From: Nonomuraea pusilla
GTDB lineage: Bacteria > Actinomycetota > Actinomycetes > Streptosporangiales > Streptosporangiaceae
Reading direction: 5' to 3'
Assembly (NCBI RefSeq): GCF_900109355.1
Contig: NZ_FOBF01000005.1
Location: 62,001-126,000, forward strand
DNA: 64,000 nucleotides
The position numbers and the translations under genes were made by a program. The notes below the pieces were generated by a model. The model was given only the letters and a program-made list of their open reading frames with translations, ran no database searches and was not told the origin of the DNA. This document shows positions 25,742 to 34,017 of this stretch, in pieces; position 1 is the stretch's first letter; the number at the start of each line of letters is the position of its first letter.

Positions 25742-25864
25742 CGAGGCTCCCCCGCCCTCTCGCGTAGCGCGACCCGTCACTGATGCCATGAAGCCGTCTC
25801 GGCACGTCTCTGACCGACCCTACTGACGCCGCGTCCGTCCACCCTCGGATGACGTACACGTACG

Positions 25865-25878
25865 GCGTCACGTGACGC
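25865..25878. promoter_or_regulatory. Perfect 14-bp palindrome between two SARP genes
   Basis: GCGTCACGTGACGC is fully self-complementary and lies in the divergent gap of the two SARP genes, 124 bp from one start and 105 bp from the other. Likely a dimeric regulator site; the binder is unknown. Confidence 0.5.
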
Positions 25879-25982
25879 TCGCGACGGCGAACCGGGCGAA
25901 CCTACCTTCTGGGATGTACTACCGCGAACCCGTGTGACGGGTCGGCCGCCGTGCAGTCGCGAAGGAAAGCGTCCAGACCGTG

Positions 25983-27389
25983 ATGGGACAGCCGAACGTG
26001 GTCTCGGCTCCGTACAGGTTCACCGTTCTGGGACCGCCCGGCCTTCAACGCGGCGACACGCGGCTGCGTCTCGGCGCGCCGCAGCAACAGGCCGTCCTGA
26101 TGGTGCTGCTGGCCAACAGCGGCAGCTTCGTGCGGACCGGTGACCTGATCGACGGCGTGTGGGGGACGCGGGCACCGGCCACCGGCGAAGCCGTCATCCG
26201 GACCTACATCTCCCGGATCCGGCGGCTGCTGTCCGAGCAAGGACCAGGCCCGGCGATCAGCTCCTGGTCCGGGGGCTACATGCTGGACCCGTCGCTGTTC
26301 GCGCTGGACGCCACCGAGTTCGCCGCGCTGCTCGATACCGCCCGGCAGGAACGTGCGAGCGGGAACATCCCGGCGGCCGCCAAGCACCTGGAGGAGGCGC
26401 TCGACCTCTGGACGGGCACGGCGCTGGCCGGTGTCCCGGGGGAGGCCGCCGAACGTGAGCGGGTCCGGCTGGAACGACTGAAGCTGACCGCCACCCAGGA
26501 ACTGCTCCAGCTCCGCCTGGAGCTGGAGCAACACGCCGAGGTGGTGGCCGAGGTGCCCCTGCTCATCGAGCAGAACCGGCTCGACGAGCCGTTGTATGAG
26601 ATCTACCTCCTCGGCCTGTACCGCAGTGGCAGGCGGGCGCAGGCGCTCGAGATCTACAGGACGCTCTACGCCCTGCTGGCCAAGGAGCTGGGCGTCGGCC
26701 CGGGACCGCGGCTGCGGGAGATCCACGACAGGATCCTCCGGGCCGACACGGATCACCAGGACCCCTCGTCGTCACCCGCCGGAATGGTGACGACGGTTGC
26801 GCCATCGAGAGTCACCCCTCAAACTGGTGATGTGAAGCACGTTTTCCTGTGCGGCAATCCCGCGCTCGACCTCGCCTGCACGCTCCGCGCGCGGCGCACC
26901 GAGCGCTTCGAGACGCTCGATGCCCCGGACCGGCTCGAAGCGTGGTACGTGGAGTCCGGCATCGTCGACGTCCTCTCTCCCTGCCAGGAAGCGGATCTCG
27001 TCCAGGCGGTGGCGGTGCGGGAGGCCATCTACGCCCTGGTCACCGCCCGGCTCGCCGGTGACGGGTACGACGGTGCGGCGCTCGCACTGGTGAACGAGAC
27101 GGCGCGCAAGCCGCCGGCGGCGCCGCAGCTCACGGCTGAGGGGCGGTGGGTGGAGGCGACGCCCGCGCAGGCGCTGTCCACGGTGGCCCGGCATGCCGTC
27201 GAACTGCTCAGCGGGCCAGAGGTGCCGCTGATGAAGGAGTGCGCCAACCCCGAGTGCACGAAGATCTTCATCGACCGGTCGCGGGGCGGGCGCCGGGAGT
27301 GGTGCGGCATGGAGTCGTGCGGCAACAAGATCAAGGCGGCTGCCTATCGGGCTCGCAAGAAGGAGGCGCAGACAGCCGGAGCGCTCTGA
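25983..27389 (+). CDS. SARP (BTAD) fused to an ABATE/CGNR zinc-finger domain
   Basis: 468 residues from ATG 25983 (GTG 25980 is an alternative). Residues about 8-265 are a SARP with LGAPQQQAVLMVLL, AVIRTYISRIRRLL and GPGPRLREIHDRIL. After a Ser/Pro linker, residues about 287-465 form a CGNR-type domain: GNPALDLACT at its start and a C-terminal CANPECTKIF then WCGMESCGNK with four cysteines able to bind zinc and a CGNK version of the CGNR tetrapeptide. CGNR proteins are usually separate regulators of about 190 residues. The frame is continuous with no ribosome site at the junction, so this is one protein with two DNA-binding ends. Confidence 0.85.
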   Translation: MGQPNVVSAPYRFTVLGPPGLQRGDTRLRLGAPQQQAVLMVLLANSGSFVRTGDLIDGVWGTRAPATGEAVIRTYISRIRRLLSEQGPGPAISSWSGGYMLDPSLFALDATEFAALLDTARQERASGNIPAAAKHLEEALDLWTGTALAGVPGEAAERERVRLERLKLTATQELLQLRLELEQHAEVVAEVPLLIEQNRLDEPLYEIYLLGLYRSGRRAQALEIYRTLYALLAKELGVGPGPRLREIHDRILRADTDHQDPSSSPAGMVTTVAPSRVTPQTGDVKHVFLCGNPALDLACTLRARRTERFETLDAPDRLEAWYVESGIVDVLSPCQEADLVQAVAVREAIYALVTARLAGDGYDGAALALVNETARKPPAAPQLTAEGRWVEATPAQALSTVARHAVELLSGPEVPLMKECANPECTKIFIDRSRGGRREWCGMESCGNKIKAAAYRARKKEAQTAGAL

Positions 27390-27461
27390 GCCCGGCGGCT
27401 GCTACGGTGATAGACACTCGTGTTCGGACGTCAGGAGACACAAGTGGCAGGTGACGACGAC

Positions 27462-27483
27462 ATCTCCGGGTGATACCGGAGAT
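27462..27483. terminator. Stem-loop upstream of the ABC-F region
   Basis: ATCTCCGG-GTGATA-CCGGAGAT has a perfect 8-bp stem and 6-base loop, 73 bp after the SARP-CGNR stop and about 120 bp before the first ABC-F reading frame. It could end the upstream transcript or be part of an attenuator in the ABC-F leader. No U-run follows. Confidence 0.45.
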
Positions 27484-27603
27484 CGACCGGCCCCGGCAGG
27501 CGCGCAATGACCGCCGCCGATGAGGCCCTCGTCGTCGTTCCCCAGTCCTGTTCCCTTGCCGGGCCCCATTCGCGCGCCCGGGTTTCGTACCGAGGTCTGT
27601 CGC

Positions 27604-27729
27604 ATGTCCGATGCGTTCATCCTTCGTTCTGGCCGGTCCTTCTCCTGGCCTGACGACACACCCGTCTTCACCTGCCTGTCCTTCACCGCGGGCGGTCTCA
27701 CGGAAACCGGGGGGCCCGCCGGTGAGTGA
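27604..27729 (+). pseudogene. N-terminal stump of a second ABC-F gene
   Basis: ATG 27604 opens a 41-codon frame beginning MSDAFILRSGRSFSWPDDTP then VFTCLSFTAGG. The SFSWPDDTPVF and LSFT pieces match the first 30 residues of actinomycete ABC-F proteins, just before the Walker A. The sequence then diverges into LTETGGPAGE and stops at 27729, overlapping the start of the next ABC-F gene in another frame. The rest of this gene is gone. It could now act as a leader ORF for the downstream gene. Confidence 0.6.
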
Positions 27730-29405
27730 CGCACTGCTCGCCCGTGATCTCGTGCGGACGCTGGGCGCGCGGCGCGTGCTCGACGGCGTCTCGCTCACCG
27801 CCGCGCCCGGCGACAGGATCGGCCTGATCGGCGAGAACGGCGCCGGCAAGACCACGCTCCTGCGGCTGCTGGCCGGGGTGGAGCAGCCCGACTCCGGGAC
27901 CGTCGTACGCCCCGCCGATCTCGGCTTCCTCCACCAGGAGATGCCCTTCGACAGCCGGGCCGCCATCGCCGACGTGCTCGACGACGCCCTGCGCGAGGCG
28001 CGCGCGGACCTGGACGAGCTGGATCGGCTCGCCCGCGCGCTCGCCGCCGCTCCGGACGACGCCGCTCTGCTCCGCGAGTACGGGGTGCGGCTGGAGCAGG
28101 CTCAGGAGCGCGAGTCCTGGGACGCCGACCGGCGCGCCGGCATCGTCCTCGACCGGCTCGGCCTCGGCGGTGTGCCGCACTCCCGTACGCTCGCGTCGCT
28201 TTCGGGAGGGCAGCGCGGGCGGCTGGCCCTGGCGGCGCTGCTCATCAGGCGGCCCGCGGCGCTGCTGCTCGACGAGCCCACCAACCACCTGGACGACGAC
28301 GCCGCCGAGTTCGTGGAGGAGCAGCTGCGCGGCATGACCGGTGTCGTGGTCGTGGCCAGCCACGACCGGGCGTTCCTGGACGCGGTCTGCACCGACCTGA
28401 TCGATCTCGACCCGGCTGTGGACGGGCCCGTTCGGTACGGGGGCAGGTACGGTGCGTACCTGGCCGAGAAGCGCGCCGAGCGAGAGCGCTGGGAGCGCCG
28501 GCACGCGGAGGAGCAGGCGGAGCTTGGCGAGCTGCGGGCGGCCGTCGCCGTGACGGCCCGGCAGGTGGCGGGGGGCGGGCTGAAGCGCGACAGCGAGAAG
28601 ATGGGGTACGGGCACGCGGGAGGCCGGGTGCAGCACCAGATCGCGCGGCGGGTGCGCAACGCCGCCCGTCGGCTCGCCCAGCTGGAACGCGAGCAGGTTC
28701 CCGCCCCACCGCCCCCGCTCCGCTTCAACCCGCGCCCCCTGGCCGCCGACGCCGCGGAGCCGGCCCGGTCCGCGGAGCCGGCCCGCGCTGTGGAGCCGGC
28801 CCGCGCCGACGCGAACGTCGCCGAATCCCGCGGGCTCCACGACGACACCTTGCTGTCACTGCGGGGCGTGCGGGTGCCGGGGCGGCTCTCGATCGACCGG
28901 CTCGACGTACGGCGCGGGGAGCGGCTGCTGGTCACCGGGCCCAACGGCGCGGGCAAGTCGACGCTCCTGGCCGTGCTGGCCGGGCTGCTGGACGCGGAGG
29001 GTGAGGTGCGGCGGCGGCCCGGCCTGACCGTCGAGCTGCTGGCCCAGGACACCGTCTTCGAGCGGCCGGACCGGACGGTGCGGGAGACGTACGAGCGGGC
29101 GCTCGGTCCGGAGCGCGCCGAGTCCGTGCCGTTGAGCTCGCTCGGCCTGATCGGCTCCCGCGACGTGGACCTGCGAGTGGGGGAGCTGTCCGTCGGTCAG
29201 CGCCGCCGGCTCGCACTGGCGCTGCTGGTGGCCGACCCCCCCCGAGGTACTCCTGCTCGACGAGCCCACCAACCACCTTTCGCCTCGCCTCTCCGACGAG
29301 CTGGAAGAGGCCCTGAGCGCCGACGGGCCCGGCGCGATCGTGATCGCCAGCCACGATCGGTGGTTGCGCGCCCGCTGGCAGGGCGGCCACGTTCGGCTGC
29401 CATGA
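27722..29405 (+). pseudogene. ABC-F ATPase gene with a frameshift in a poly-C run
   Basis: From GTG 27722 the frame encodes an ABC-F protein: first ATPase with GENGAGKTT, LSGGQRGRL and LLLDEPTNHLD; a charged linker; an Ala/Pro spacer with EPARS/EPARA repeats; second ATPase with GPNGAGKST and VGELSVGQRRRL. At 29236-29243 there are eight C bases; with seven, the frame would go on as VLLLDEPTNHLS, the second Walker B, then SHDRW and end at TGA 29403-29405. As given, the frame shifts and ends at 29434 with an unrelated tail, losing the second Walker B and H-loop. ABC-F proteins protect ribosomes from antibiotics. This may be a sequencing error, a phase-variable switch, or a dead gene. Confidence 0.8.
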
Positions 29406-29413
29406 ACCCCATT

Positions 29414-29476
29414 CGTCACCGGCTTGACGGGTGACGCTTCTGCATGCCAATATCGTCACCAGTTGAACCGGTGACG
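29414..29476. promoter_or_regulatory. Two copies of a 23-bp palindromic site before Ohr
   Basis: CGTCACC-N9-GGTGACG occurs at 29414-29436 (N9 GGCTTGACG) and 29454-29476 (N9 AGTTGAACC), 40 bp apart. Both have perfect 7-bp arms and a TTGA core. They sit 48-110 bp upstream of the Ohr start. The pairing suggests a dimeric regulator binding twice over the promoter. No OhrR gene is adjacent, so the regulator is unknown. Confidence 0.7.
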
Positions 29477-29523
29477 CTAATCGCGTCGCCGGTCTTCCGC
29501 CACCGGCTCTGAAGGGAAAAGTC

Positions 29524-29949
29524 ATGTCTGTCAGCTACACCGGGATCGTCACCGTCACCGGAGAGGGCCGCAACGGAGGCCGGGCCCAAGCCGACGACGG
29601 CCTCCTCGACACCAGGCTCGCCATCCCCCAGCAGCTCGGCGGGGCGGGTGGGGCCACCAACCCCGAGCAGCTGTTCGCCGCGGGCTGGGGCGCATGCTTC
29701 CTCGGCGCCGTCCGAAGGGCGGCGGCCGAGCGCAAGGTCACGCTGAAGAGCACGGCCATCACGGCCGAGGTGACCCTGCACCACGGCGACGACGGCGAGT
29801 TCGGCCTCAGCGCCGTCCTCAACCTGGAACTCGGAGGCGTGGACCAGCAGACGGCCGACGAGCTCGGCGCCGCGGCCCACCAGATCTGCCCCTACTCCAA
29901 GGCGATCAGTGGCAACATCCCGGTCACCATCAATGCGAAAGCCGCCTGA
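29524..29949 (+). CDS. ohr: Organic hydroperoxide resistance protein (OsmC/Ohr family)
   Basis: 141 residues from ATG 29524. Ohr has two reactive cysteines; here Cys58 in GWGACFLGA and Cys122 in HQICPYSKA, both in the expected context. It reduces organic peroxides using lipoyl or thiol donors in the cytoplasm. The gene follows two palindromic sites. A small ORF begins two bases after its stop. Confidence 0.9.
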   Translation: MSVSYTGIVTVTGEGRNGGRAQADDGLLDTRLAIPQQLGGAGGATNPEQLFAAGWGACFLGAVRRAAAERKVTLKSTAITAEVTLHHGDDGEFGLSAVLNLELGGVDQQTADELGAAAHQICPYSKAISGNIPVTINAKAA

Positions 29950-29950
29950 G

Positions 29951-30118
29951 ATGCGGCCGGCGCCCGACGCCGCCGAGACCGCGCGGCGTGCCCGCTTCGG
30001 CCGGCTGCCCGAGCGGATCCGGCTCGAAGACACGGTCGAAGAGCGCGCAGCCACCGCGCCGGACCCCGCACAGCGGGCCTACGACGCGGACGAATGGCTC
30101 GTGCGGTACTGCCTGTGA
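29951..30118 (+). CDS. Small hypothetical protein
   Basis: 55 residues from ATG 29951, immediately after the Ohr stop; ATG 29933 inside Ohr is an alternative start. Charged, with ETARRARFGRLPERIRLED and a C-terminal YDADEWLVRYCL. No family recognised. Close linkage with Ohr and with the next small ORF suggests one transcript. Confidence 0.5.
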   Translation: MRPAPDAAETARRARFGRLPERIRLEDTVEERAATAPDPAQRAYDADEWLVRYCL

Positions 30119-30134
30119 AACCTGGAGGGGCATC

Positions 30135-30224
30135 GTGGTGCGCATACCCGGATCCGTGAGAGCGTCGGTGGTCGCCGTGATCGTGATGGCCGTCGCCCTG
30201 GCCTGCCTGGCCCAGGCGTTCTGA
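30135..30224 (+). CDS. 29-residue single-helix membrane peptide
   Basis: GTG 30135 follows GGAGGGG with a 4-base gap. The product is a short basic start then one hydrophobic helix (VVAVIVMAVALACLAQAF). It comes 16 bp after the previous small ORF. Very short, but the strong ribosome site and coding-like bias support it. Possibly a small membrane regulator. Confidence 0.45.
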   Translation: MVRIPGSVRASVVAVIVMAVALACLAQAF

Positions 30225-30370
30225 GTGAACGGCATCAGCCCGGCCACCCCTGCTGACCCGTGACGCGAGGGACGCCGGAGCGCGGCGTCCCCGCACACCG
30301 GGCATGCTGCCCGCAAAGCTTCGAACCGCGGGCGCTCCGAATGTCGGGGCTCCGGCGTACCGTCCACACC

Positions 30371-30835
30371 GTGATCTCCTATGTGACCGGCGACGCGACC
30401 CGCCCCCATGGCCAGGGGCCGAAGGTCATCTGCCACGTCTGCAACGACGCGGGCGGCTGGGGCAAGGGCTTCGTCCAGGCCCTCTCCCGTCGCTGGCCAC
30501 AGCCTGAAGCCCGCTACCGGGCCTGGCACCGCTCCGGTCAGGGCTTCCAGCTCGGCGCAGTCCGGCTGGTGCAGGTCGAGCCCGAACTCTGGGTCGCCAA
30601 CATGATCGGCCAGCACGGCACCCGGCCCACCGAGGAAGGCCCGCCCATCCGCTACGACGCCCTGGACCGTTGCCTGTCCGCTCTGGGCGACGAAGCTCTG
30701 AACCTCCACGCGAGCGTCCACATGCCTCGGATCGGCACCGGTCTCGCGGGCGGCTCCTGGGAGCGCGTCGAACCGCTCGTGCTCAAGCGGGTGTCCGAGC
30801 GCGGCATTCCCGTCACGGTCTACGACCTGCCCTGA
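30371..30835 (+). CDS. Macro-domain (Appr-1-p processing) protein
   Basis: 154 residues from GTG 30371; ATG 30341 would add 10 residues, and neither has a clear ribosome site. ISYVTGDATRP, ICHVCNDAGGWGKGF and MPRIGTGLAGGSW are the ADP-ribose binding loops of the macro fold. Such proteins bind or hydrolyse ADP-ribose derivatives. The context gives no partner such as a DarT-like toxin. Confidence 0.85.
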   Translation: MISYVTGDATRPHGQGPKVICHVCNDAGGWGKGFVQALSRRWPQPEARYRAWHRSGQGFQLGAVRLVQVEPELWVANMIGQHGTRPTEEGPPIRYDALDRCLSALGDEALNLHASVHMPRIGTGLAGGSWERVEPLVLKRVSERGIPVTVYDLP

Positions 30836-30880
30836 CCGTCCGGCTCTCGTCCCCGCCGGGCGCTTCCTCGGGGTGGTGGT

Positions 30881-31765
30881 TCACCTGGCCCCGGCGAAGG
30901 TCACCCGGATGGAGTACAGGTCGCCGGCCGAGCCCGTGATGAACAGGTTGTTGCGCTTGGGGCCGCCGAAGGTGAGGTTCGAGGCCGAATCGGGCAGGCG
31001 GAGGCGGGCGATCAGCGTGCCGTCGGGGTCGTAGCAGTGGAGGCCGTCCATGGCCGCTGCCCACACCCGGCCGTAGGAGTCGAGCCGGATCCCGTCGAAC
31101 CAGGCCTCGGCGAAGACCTTGCCGCCCGCCAGGGTCCCTTCCGCGGTCACCTCGAACACCCTCATGTGCCGCTTGCGGGTGTCCACGACGTACAGCAGCG
31201 ACTCGTCCGGCGAGAAGGCCAGGCCGTTCGGCCGGACGAAGTCGTCGGCCACGATCGACAGCTCCCCGGAGGCGGGGTCGAGGCGGTAGACGTGGTCGCC
31301 GCCGATCTCGCTCTCGGCCGGGCTGCCCTCGTAGTAGCCGGTGATGCCGTAGCGCGGGTCGGTGAACCAGATGGTGCCGTCAGAACGGACCACCACGTCG
31401 TTGGGGCTGTTGAGGCGCTTGCCCTGGTAGCGGTCCGCGAGGACGGTGACGGTGCCGTCGTGCTCGGTCCTGGTGACCCGCCTGGCGCCCTGCTCGCAGG
31501 TGATCAGCCGGCCTTCGAGGTCGATGGTGTTGCCGTTGGCGTTGCCCGACGGGGTGCGGAACACGCCGACGGCGCCGGTGGTCTCGTCCCAGCGCAGCAG
31601 CCGGTCGTTGGGGATGTCGCTCCAGACCAGGTAGCGCCCCGCGGGGAAGTAGACGGGGCCTTCGGTCTTGCGGCTGCCGCGGTGGAGCACCTCCACGTAC
31701 TCGTCGCCCCCGTCGTAACCGAAACGCTCGTCGAGCACCTCGAACTCGGCCCGGAAACGCTCCAT
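30881..31765 (-). CDS. SMP-30/gluconolactonase family protein
   Basis: 294 residues from ATG 31765 after GAAGGAGG. Six-bladed propeller motifs: EGPVYF near the metal-binding Glu, NSPNDVVV, FTDPRYGI and RPNGLAFSPDESLLYV with the acidic residue. Metal-dependent lactonase; natural substrate likely a sugar lactone. Divergent from an Lrp-type regulator only 30 bp away, which probably controls it. Confidence 0.9.
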   Translation of the reverse strand: MERFRAEFEVLDERFGYDGGDEYVEVLHRGSRKTEGPVYFPAGRYLVWSDIPNDRLLRWDETTGAVGVFRTPSGNANGNTIDLEGRLITCEQGARRVTRTEHDGTVTVLADRYQGKRLNSPNDVVVRSDGTIWFTDPRYGITGYYEGSPAESEIGGDHVYRLDPASGELSIVADDFVRPNGLAFSPDESLLYVVDTRKRHMRVFEVTAEGTLAGGKVFAEAWFDGIRLDSYGRVWAAAMDGLHCYDPDGTLIARLRLPDSASNLTFGGPKRNNLFITGSAGDLYSIRVTFAGAR

Positions 31766-31782
31766 GGCTGAACCTCCTTCGG

Positions 31783-31788
31783 TAGTAT
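31783..31788 (+). promoter_or_regulatory. -10 box for a leaderless Lrp transcript
   Basis: TAGTAT is followed by 7 bases and then GTG 31796, the start of the Lrp gene. That spacing puts the transcription start at the start codon, so the mRNA should be leaderless, as is common in actinomycetes. Confidence 0.55.
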
Positions 31789-31795
31789 TCGCATT

Positions 31796-32248
31796 GTGCC
31801 AGACAGGATTCAGTTGGACGAGGTCGATCGCGCGCTCGTGGCCGAACTGCAGCGCGACGCCGCGCAGTCCTACGCGGCGCTGGGGCGGGCGGTCGGGCTT
31901 TCCGCCGGTGCGGTGCACGAACGGGCACGCAAACTGCGTGAACGCGGGGTCATCCGGGCGACCACGGTCGAGGTCGATCCCGTGGCGCTGGACCGGCCGG
32001 TGCTGGCGTACGTGATGGTCGGCGCCGACGCGTGGATGGGGGAGTCCGGGGGCGCCTTCGCGGGGATCCCGGAGATCACGGAGGCGCACGTGATCGCGGG
32101 GGAGGCGTCGGTGCTCGTCAAGGTACGTACGGCGACCACCGAGCAGCTCCAGGACGTGCTGCGGCGGATCTACGACATCGAGGGAGTGACGGGCACCCAG
32201 GCGATCGTCGTCCTGGAGACCTTCTTCGAGCGCCCGGTACGCCCTTGA
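31796..32248 (+). CDS. Lrp/AsnC family transcriptional regulator
   Basis: 150 residues from GTG 31796. The N-terminal helix-turn-helix has LDEVDRALVAELQRDAAQSY and GLSAGAVHERARKL; the C-terminal RAM domain has VKVRTATTEQLQDVL. Amino-acid or metabolite sensing. Likely leaderless. Divergent from the SMP-30 gene. Confidence 0.9.
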   Translation: MPDRIQLDEVDRALVAELQRDAAQSYAALGRAVGLSAGAVHERARKLRERGVIRATTVEVDPVALDRPVLAYVMVGADAWMGESGGAFAGIPEITEAHVIAGEASVLVKVRTATTEQLQDVLRRIYDIEGVTGTQAIVVLETFFERPVRP

Positions 32249-32417
32249 CCGACGATCCACAGCCGATCGCGGTGGTCACCGAGGCTCGGGGCCGGACCGT
32301 ACGAGATGCTCGAACAGCCCGGCCACCCGTATGTCACCGACCACTCCGAGATCGGGAAGATCCTCGGCATGAACGGTGGCGTTCGCCTGGCCCGCCCAAG
32401 GCCGGCTGACCTGGTCG

Positions 32418-33254
32418 TCAATGGTGTGTCGCTGAGGCGCCGTCCACTGGAGACCCGGTCGCCGCAGAGGGTTCACCGCCCGGCCCGGACCCGGTGCCCG
32501 CCGGGCGGTCGTAGACTCCGACGGCCCACCTGCCCGGCAGCTCACCGAGCTTGGCTGACAGTCGTTCGCGCACTTCGGGGCGCCACAGCAACCGGGCTGT
32601 TTCATCGCATTGTTTCGCCTTCTTCGGACAGCCCGTCGCGCCTTTCGCGACCTCCTGAACCGGGGCGTCCGGCGGAAAGACCCAGACCTGCACGGACTGC
32701 GGACGCTTCAGCCAGTCCGAGGGCGCCGAAAGCCGGTCGTGGTGTGCACCTGCCGATTCCCCGCACCGCGCGGTCCCACCTCCCGACTCGCCGCCCCTGA
32801 GCCTCAGCACTGTGACCACCCACGCCCGGGGATCGTCGCACACCACCTTGAACCCGGTGGAGGAGCTGGTCGGAGTGAAGGACACCGTCCGCGCGACGCC
32901 CATCGTCTCGAACCGTTGCGAGTGGATGAGGGAGAGGTCGCTCTTCTCGGCTCCCAACCTCACGGGCAAGCTGTCGGGGAGCTTCGGTCCGGGTTCGACC
33001 TGAGCCGAGTGCGTAGGAGGCTGGGCTGCCGCCGCTCGGTCCGCCCGGGGCGCTCCCGTCAGCAGGTCGTTGCCCACTCCGACGGCGGCGACCGCGAGGA
33101 CCGCCGCCGCCCCGGCCGTCACCGCCTGCCGGGTACGGCGCATGCGCCGGCCCCGGCGCACGATCGCGCCGAGATGAGCGGACGGTTCGCGGCCGGCCCG
33201 TTCCTGGGAATGCTCGGTCAGAAGCGCGCGCAGGTCGCTCTCGGTGTGCCTCAT
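32418..33254 (-). CDS. Single-pass membrane protein paired with the sigma factor (probable anti-sigma)
   Basis: 278 residues from ATG 33254, overlapping the sigma stop by ATGA. A cytoplasmic N-terminal part (MRHTESDLRALLTEHSQ) and a basic RRGRRMRRTRQ precede one membrane helix (about 46-66). The outer domain has cysteines near CDDP, RCGE, GCPKK and QCDE. The pairing with an ECF sigma gene fits an anti-sigma factor, although no zinc-binding HxxxCxxC motif is visible. Confidence 0.65.
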   Translation of the reverse strand: MRHTESDLRALLTEHSQERAGREPSAHLGAIVRRGRRMRRTRQAVTAGAAAVLAVAAVGVGNDLLTGAPRADRAAAAQPPTHSAQVEPGPKLPDSLPVRLGAEKSDLSLIHSQRFETMGVARTVSFTPTSSSTGFKVVCDDPRAWVVTVLRLRGGESGGGTARCGESAGAHHDRLSAPSDWLKRPQSVQVWVFPPDAPVQEVAKGATGCPKKAKQCDETARLLWRPEVRERLSAKLGELPGRWAVGVYDRPAGTGSGPGGEPSAATGSPVDGASATHH

Positions 33255-33751
33255 CGCTGGGCCCCTTCCACGTTCATGGCCTGAATGTCCGGATCGACCC
33301 GAAGGCGAGCGAGGGCCCGGCTGAGCTGGGTCTTCACAGTTCCCAGCGAGCAACCGACGATGCCGGCGACCTGGGTGAGCGTCAGCCCCTCGAAGTAGTG
33401 CAGAACGATCACCGCACGCTGACGAGGAGAAAGTGTGCCGATCGCGCTCCACAGCGCGGCTCTCTCGCCCACCTCAGCGGCCAGATCGCGTGGATCAGCC
33501 GTCTCGGGGAGCGTCTCAGCCGGGACCTCCCCGCGCCAGAGCCTGCGCCACCACGACGCATGGGTGTTCACGATGATCCGATAGACGTAGGGGTCGGGGT
33601 TCCCCTCGATCCGGCGCCAGGCAAGCCACGCCTTCGCCAGCGCGGTCTGCACCAGATCCTCGGCCGTGCCCCAGTCCCGGGTCAGGAGATATGCCATCCG
33701 GCAGAGCTGTAGGTGCCGGTGTGCCACGTACTCGGCGAACCCGTCGTCCAT
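33251..33751 (-). CDS. ECF sigma factor, SigE-like (sigma-70 family)
   Basis: 166 residues from ATG 33751. Region 2 has CRMAYLLTRDWGTAEDLVQT and YVYRIIVNTHASWWRR; region 4 has LSPRQRAVIVLHYFEGLTLT and GIVGCSLGTVKTQLSRAL. SigE-type ECF sigma factors of actinomycetes usually form a unit with a following membrane protein, as here. Inducing signal unknown. Confidence 0.9.
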   Translation of the reverse strand: MDDGFAEYVAHRHLQLCRMAYLLTRDWGTAEDLVQTALAKAWLAWRRIEGNPDPYVYRIIVNTHASWWRRLWRGEVPAETLPETADPRDLAAEVGERAALWSAIGTLSPRQRAVIVLHYFEGLTLTQVAGIVGCSLGTVKTQLSRALARLRVDPDIQAMNVEGAQR

Positions 33752-34017
33752 CCATCATCTCCGCTCGTTGCCTTCGGCGATGACTACTACCTGGCGGGCG
33801 CATCCGGATGACAGGCTTCCGCCGCTGTCTTCGGGAAACCGCCACCAAGCCGGGCGGAGCCGCGCCCCTGAGCGGACGGCAGCCGCGGGCGCTCGACGAG
33901 CTGGAGGCGAACCCCGGGCCGAGGCGTTGATACTGCGACCTGTGCGCCGTCTGGCTGCCCCCCGGCGCCTCCTCGATTCCGCGCCGTCCTGCCGCGCAGG
34001 AAGGCCCATGTGCCGAG

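Noticed and set aside
32249..32417. Short plus-strand ORF after the Lrp gene
   Set aside because: No ribosome site, no recognisable motif, and it runs antisense into the anti-sigma gene.
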